This document shows positions 7,735 to 8,935 of a stretch of 8,935 nucleotides of DNA, piece by piece (within the stretch, counting starts at the first letter, position 1; each line of letters opens with the position of its first letter). The notes below the pieces were generated by a model. It searched no databases. It was not told the origin of the DNA and worked only from the letters and a program-made list of their open reading frames with translations. A program made the translations under genes and the position numbers. Origin of the DNA: Pseudomonadota bacterium (lineage in GTDB: Bacteria > Pseudomonadota > Gammaproteobacteria > Acidiferrobacterales > Acidiferrobacteraceae); contig JAJYPQ010000134.1 in the NCBI GenBank assembly GCA_021795255.1, positions 1-8,935 of the forward strand, read 5' to 3'.

Positions 7735-8051
7735 ACCAGCCCCACCTTCGGCAGTACTACCCCCGCCTTATGCTGAGCGGCCAACAAGAGGTGTCGTCCG
7801 GCGCTAGTCTCGAGGTCGATGTGCTGCGGGCCGGTGTAGGTCCCCGCATCCAACTTATCCCGGAGGTATTCGGCCACCAGCTGCGCGGCATCGAGTGCGT
7901 CCCGTGGCGCATGAATGGTGACGACCGCTTTGCCCTTCTTGGGGCCGGCCTTCCCTTCTGCGGCCAGCCGGATACCGAAGGACACGGTTCGCTGGCTAGG
8001 TGCAGGCGTCGGAACGTCGAAGGTGTGGCGACCTTGGATGAAGGTGGGCAT
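7731..8051 (-). CDS. Hypothetical protein, 106 residues, first gene of helicase operon
   Basis: Not recognised. Features visible: a short N-terminal strand-like region (MPTFIQGRHTFDVP), a basic Gly/Lys segment AGPKKGKAVVTIHAP, a predicted helix DALDAAQLVAEYLRDKL, and a C-terminal half containing GPQHIDLETSAGRHLLLAAQ. No signal peptide or membrane segment, so probably cytoplasmic. GGAGG lies six bases before ATG 8051; an in-frame TTG at 8054 is too close to it, so ATG is chosen. The stop TGA 7733-7731 overlaps the GTG start of the helicase by four bases, implying coupled translation. Its position suggests an accessory or regulatory partner of the helicase; this rests on arrangement only. Confidence 0.7.
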   Translation of the reverse strand: MPTFIQGRHTFDVPTPAPSQRTVSFGIRLAAEGKAGPKKGKAVVTIHAPRDALDAAQLVAEYLRDKLDAGTYTGPQHIDLETSAGRHLLLAAQHKAGVVLPKVGLV

Positions 8052-8057
8052 CAAAAT

Positions 8058-8062
8058 CCTCC
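8058..8062 (-). promoter_or_regulatory. Ribosome binding site deciding the start of the 106-residue gene
   Basis: GGAGG on the minus strand. It is six bases from ATG 8051 but only three from the in-frame TTG 8054, which favours the ATG. Confidence 0.65.
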
Positions 8063-8154
8063 AGAGAAAGCCCCATTGTCCCCGGACCTACGAAAATGCA
8101 AGCGGCGAATGGGCGGTCAAAGAGGGCGGGATTGCGCGAGTAGAGCAAACTATC

Positions 8155-8170
8155 GGGGTGCGACGACCCC
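8155..8170. promoter_or_regulatory. Small inverted repeat between the divergent units
   Basis: GGGGT (8155-8159) pairs with ACCCC (8166-8170) around a six-base loop. It lies in the 8052-8218 gap that must hold the promoter of the minus-strand helicase operon. It could be an operator; there is no T-run, so a terminator is unlikely. Weak evidence. Confidence 0.2.
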
Positions 8171-8202
8171 AAATGGTAAAGATGCGGCTTGGGGGAGCAT
8201 AG

Positions 8203-8211
8203 TGATAGAAT
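8203..8211 (+). promoter_or_regulatory. Possible extended -10 promoter element
   Basis: TGATAGAAT fits the TGnTAtaAT extended -10 pattern with one mismatch. No good -35 is seen. Transcription would begin at about 8218, essentially at the GTG 8219 of the HicA-like relic, implying a leaderless or very short leader transcript into the DUF3800 gene. Confidence 0.3.
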
Positions 8212-8218
8212 AGCTTGC

Positions 8219-8404
8219 GTGAAACGTATTGCCCTGATTCGCCAGATCGAACACCACGGCGGCCGCCTGCTGTGTGAAGGCGCCGTTTGTGTCCGGTATC
8301 CCCGTCATCAGAACCGCAAATGGGACATCCGCACGGCTAAGGCTGGAGATTCTGGCCGAGATCGGTTTGGGTCGCCCCCTGTGGCAAGGCTTGCCGGACC
8401 ATGA
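8219..8404 (+). pseudogene. HicA-like toxin gene, degenerate
   Basis: HicA toxins are small double-stranded-RNA-binding-fold ribonucleases that cleave mRNA and are neutralised by HicB. From GTG 8219 the translation begins VKRIALIRQIEHHGGRLLCEG, which matches the HicA opening (MKR..LI..LE.HG..LLREG). The usual next section with the catalytic histidine (G.HS.Y) is missing: the sequence jumps to RYPRHQ, about eleven residues short. After PRHQ this frame becomes poorly protein-like, whereas the +1 frame from about 8315 gives ANGTSARLRLEILAEIGLG, resembling a HicA C-terminal end. A deletion plus a frameshift near 8310-8318 would explain both. The original frame runs to TGA 8402-8404, overlapping the next ATG. 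No hicB is visible. An unrelated small gene is possible. Confidence 0.45.
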
Positions 8405-8935
8405 ACTCCAGTTTCGTGGTTTATATCGACGAATCAGGCGATGAAGGCTTCGTCTTCAATGGCGATGGCAGCGGAAGCTCGCGCTGGTTTGTGCTCTCGG
8501 CGGCAGTTATCCGCGGGGCAAACGATTTGCAAATGGTGTCGTGCCTGAAGGAGGTGCGCGATGTTTTGGGTAAGCCGCTAAAAACGCCGCTTCATTTTGT
8601 GGATTTGCGGCACGAGCAACGGATTCCCTATATTCGACGGGTAGGCGAGTTGCCTATCCGAACGGTAAATGTGCTGGTTTACAAGCCGCGGATTTCTGAA
8701 CCAGAGAAGTTCCAAAACACGAAATACCTATTGTATCGCTACGCTACGCGTATGGTGCTGGAGCGGGTTTCGTGGCTATGTCGTGATCAGCGCCGCGCGG
8801 GCGAGGGTGATGGGTTTGCCGAGATTATTTTTTCGAACCGCAGCAATATGTCGTACGACGATATTCGAGATTATCTGCGCCTGTTGATTCGCCAGCATGG
8901 CGATGATCCGCAGAAAGTGCAGTTCGATGCTATGG
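8401..8935 (+). CDS. DUF3800 domain protein, N-terminal part (3' end outside window)
   Basis: DUF3800 proteins have an RNase H-like fold and are frequent in mobile and defence-associated regions; their biochemical role is not settled. Reading from ATG 8401, 178 codons are open to the window end. The N-terminal VVYIDESGDEG (residues 6-16) is the family signature, with Asp10 and Glu11 as likely metal-binding acids. It is followed by WFVLSAAVI (29-37), the HFVDLRHEQR segment (65-74) and SNRSNMSYDDI (145-155), where further conserved polar residues usually lie. The ATG overlaps the stop of the HicA-like frame as ATGA. The ribosome binding site is weak (AAGG 8386-8389) and sits in a small hairpin, GGCAA/TTGCC (8383-8395), so translation may depend on coupling. 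Cut by the window end. Confidence 0.82.
   Translation, partial: MNSSFVVYIDESGDEGFVFNGDGSGSSRWFVLSAAVIRGANDLQMVSCLKEVRDVLGKPLKTPLHFVDLRHEQRIPYIRRVGELPIRTVNVLVYKPRISEPEKFQNTKYLLYRYATRMVLERVSWLCRDQRRAGEGDGFAEIIFSNRSNMSYDDIRDYLRLLIRQHGDDPQKVQFDAM

Overview
The window is GC-rich, densely coding bacterial chromosome. The best clue to the organism is a secreted beta-propeller protein that looks like tetrathionate hydrolase, an enzyme of acidophilic sulfur- and iron-oxidising proteobacteria (Acidithiobacillus, Acidiferrobacter and relatives). Together with an HflX-type GTPase this suggests an acidophilic sulfur-oxidising gammaproteobacterium or a close relative. This assignment is an inference from gene content.

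Layout. (1) Bases 1-443 (+): the 3' part of hflX, a ribosome-associated GTPase. (2) Bases 472-2320 (-): a putative tetH encoding a periplasmic/secreted tetrathionate hydrolase-like propeller, followed by an 87-residue gene of unknown function with a good ribosome binding site. (3) Bases 2341-2646: about 300 bases without a credible gene, containing two spaced CCACTTTT repeats that may be a relic of an insertion-sequence end. (4) Bases 2647-5304 (+): a type III restriction (Res) helicase-nuclease whose reading frame carries family-like sequence upstream of its first ATG but is cut by stops; no methyltransferase (mod) gene is visible. (5) Bases 5330-8051 (-): a tightly overlapping three-gene operon in the order 106-residue unknown protein, UvrD/PcrA-like helicase, 80-residue membrane protein with two predicted membrane segments. 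(6) Bases 8219-8404 (+): a broken HicA-like toxin gene, then from 8401 to the window end a DUF3800 protein, which is cut by the window end.

How it fits together. The left quarter is housekeeping and sulfur-energy metabolism. From about 2.4 kb onward the content becomes accessory: an orphan, 5'-damaged restriction subunit, a helicase operon with two uncharacterised small partners, a toxin relic and a DUF3800 gene. This mixture resembles a decaying defence island. The best candidate for an undescribed system is the 106-residue protein / UvrD-like helicase / two-pass membrane protein operon, because its genes share stop and start bases and none of the closest known helicase defence partners is present. 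That role is inferred from arrangement only.
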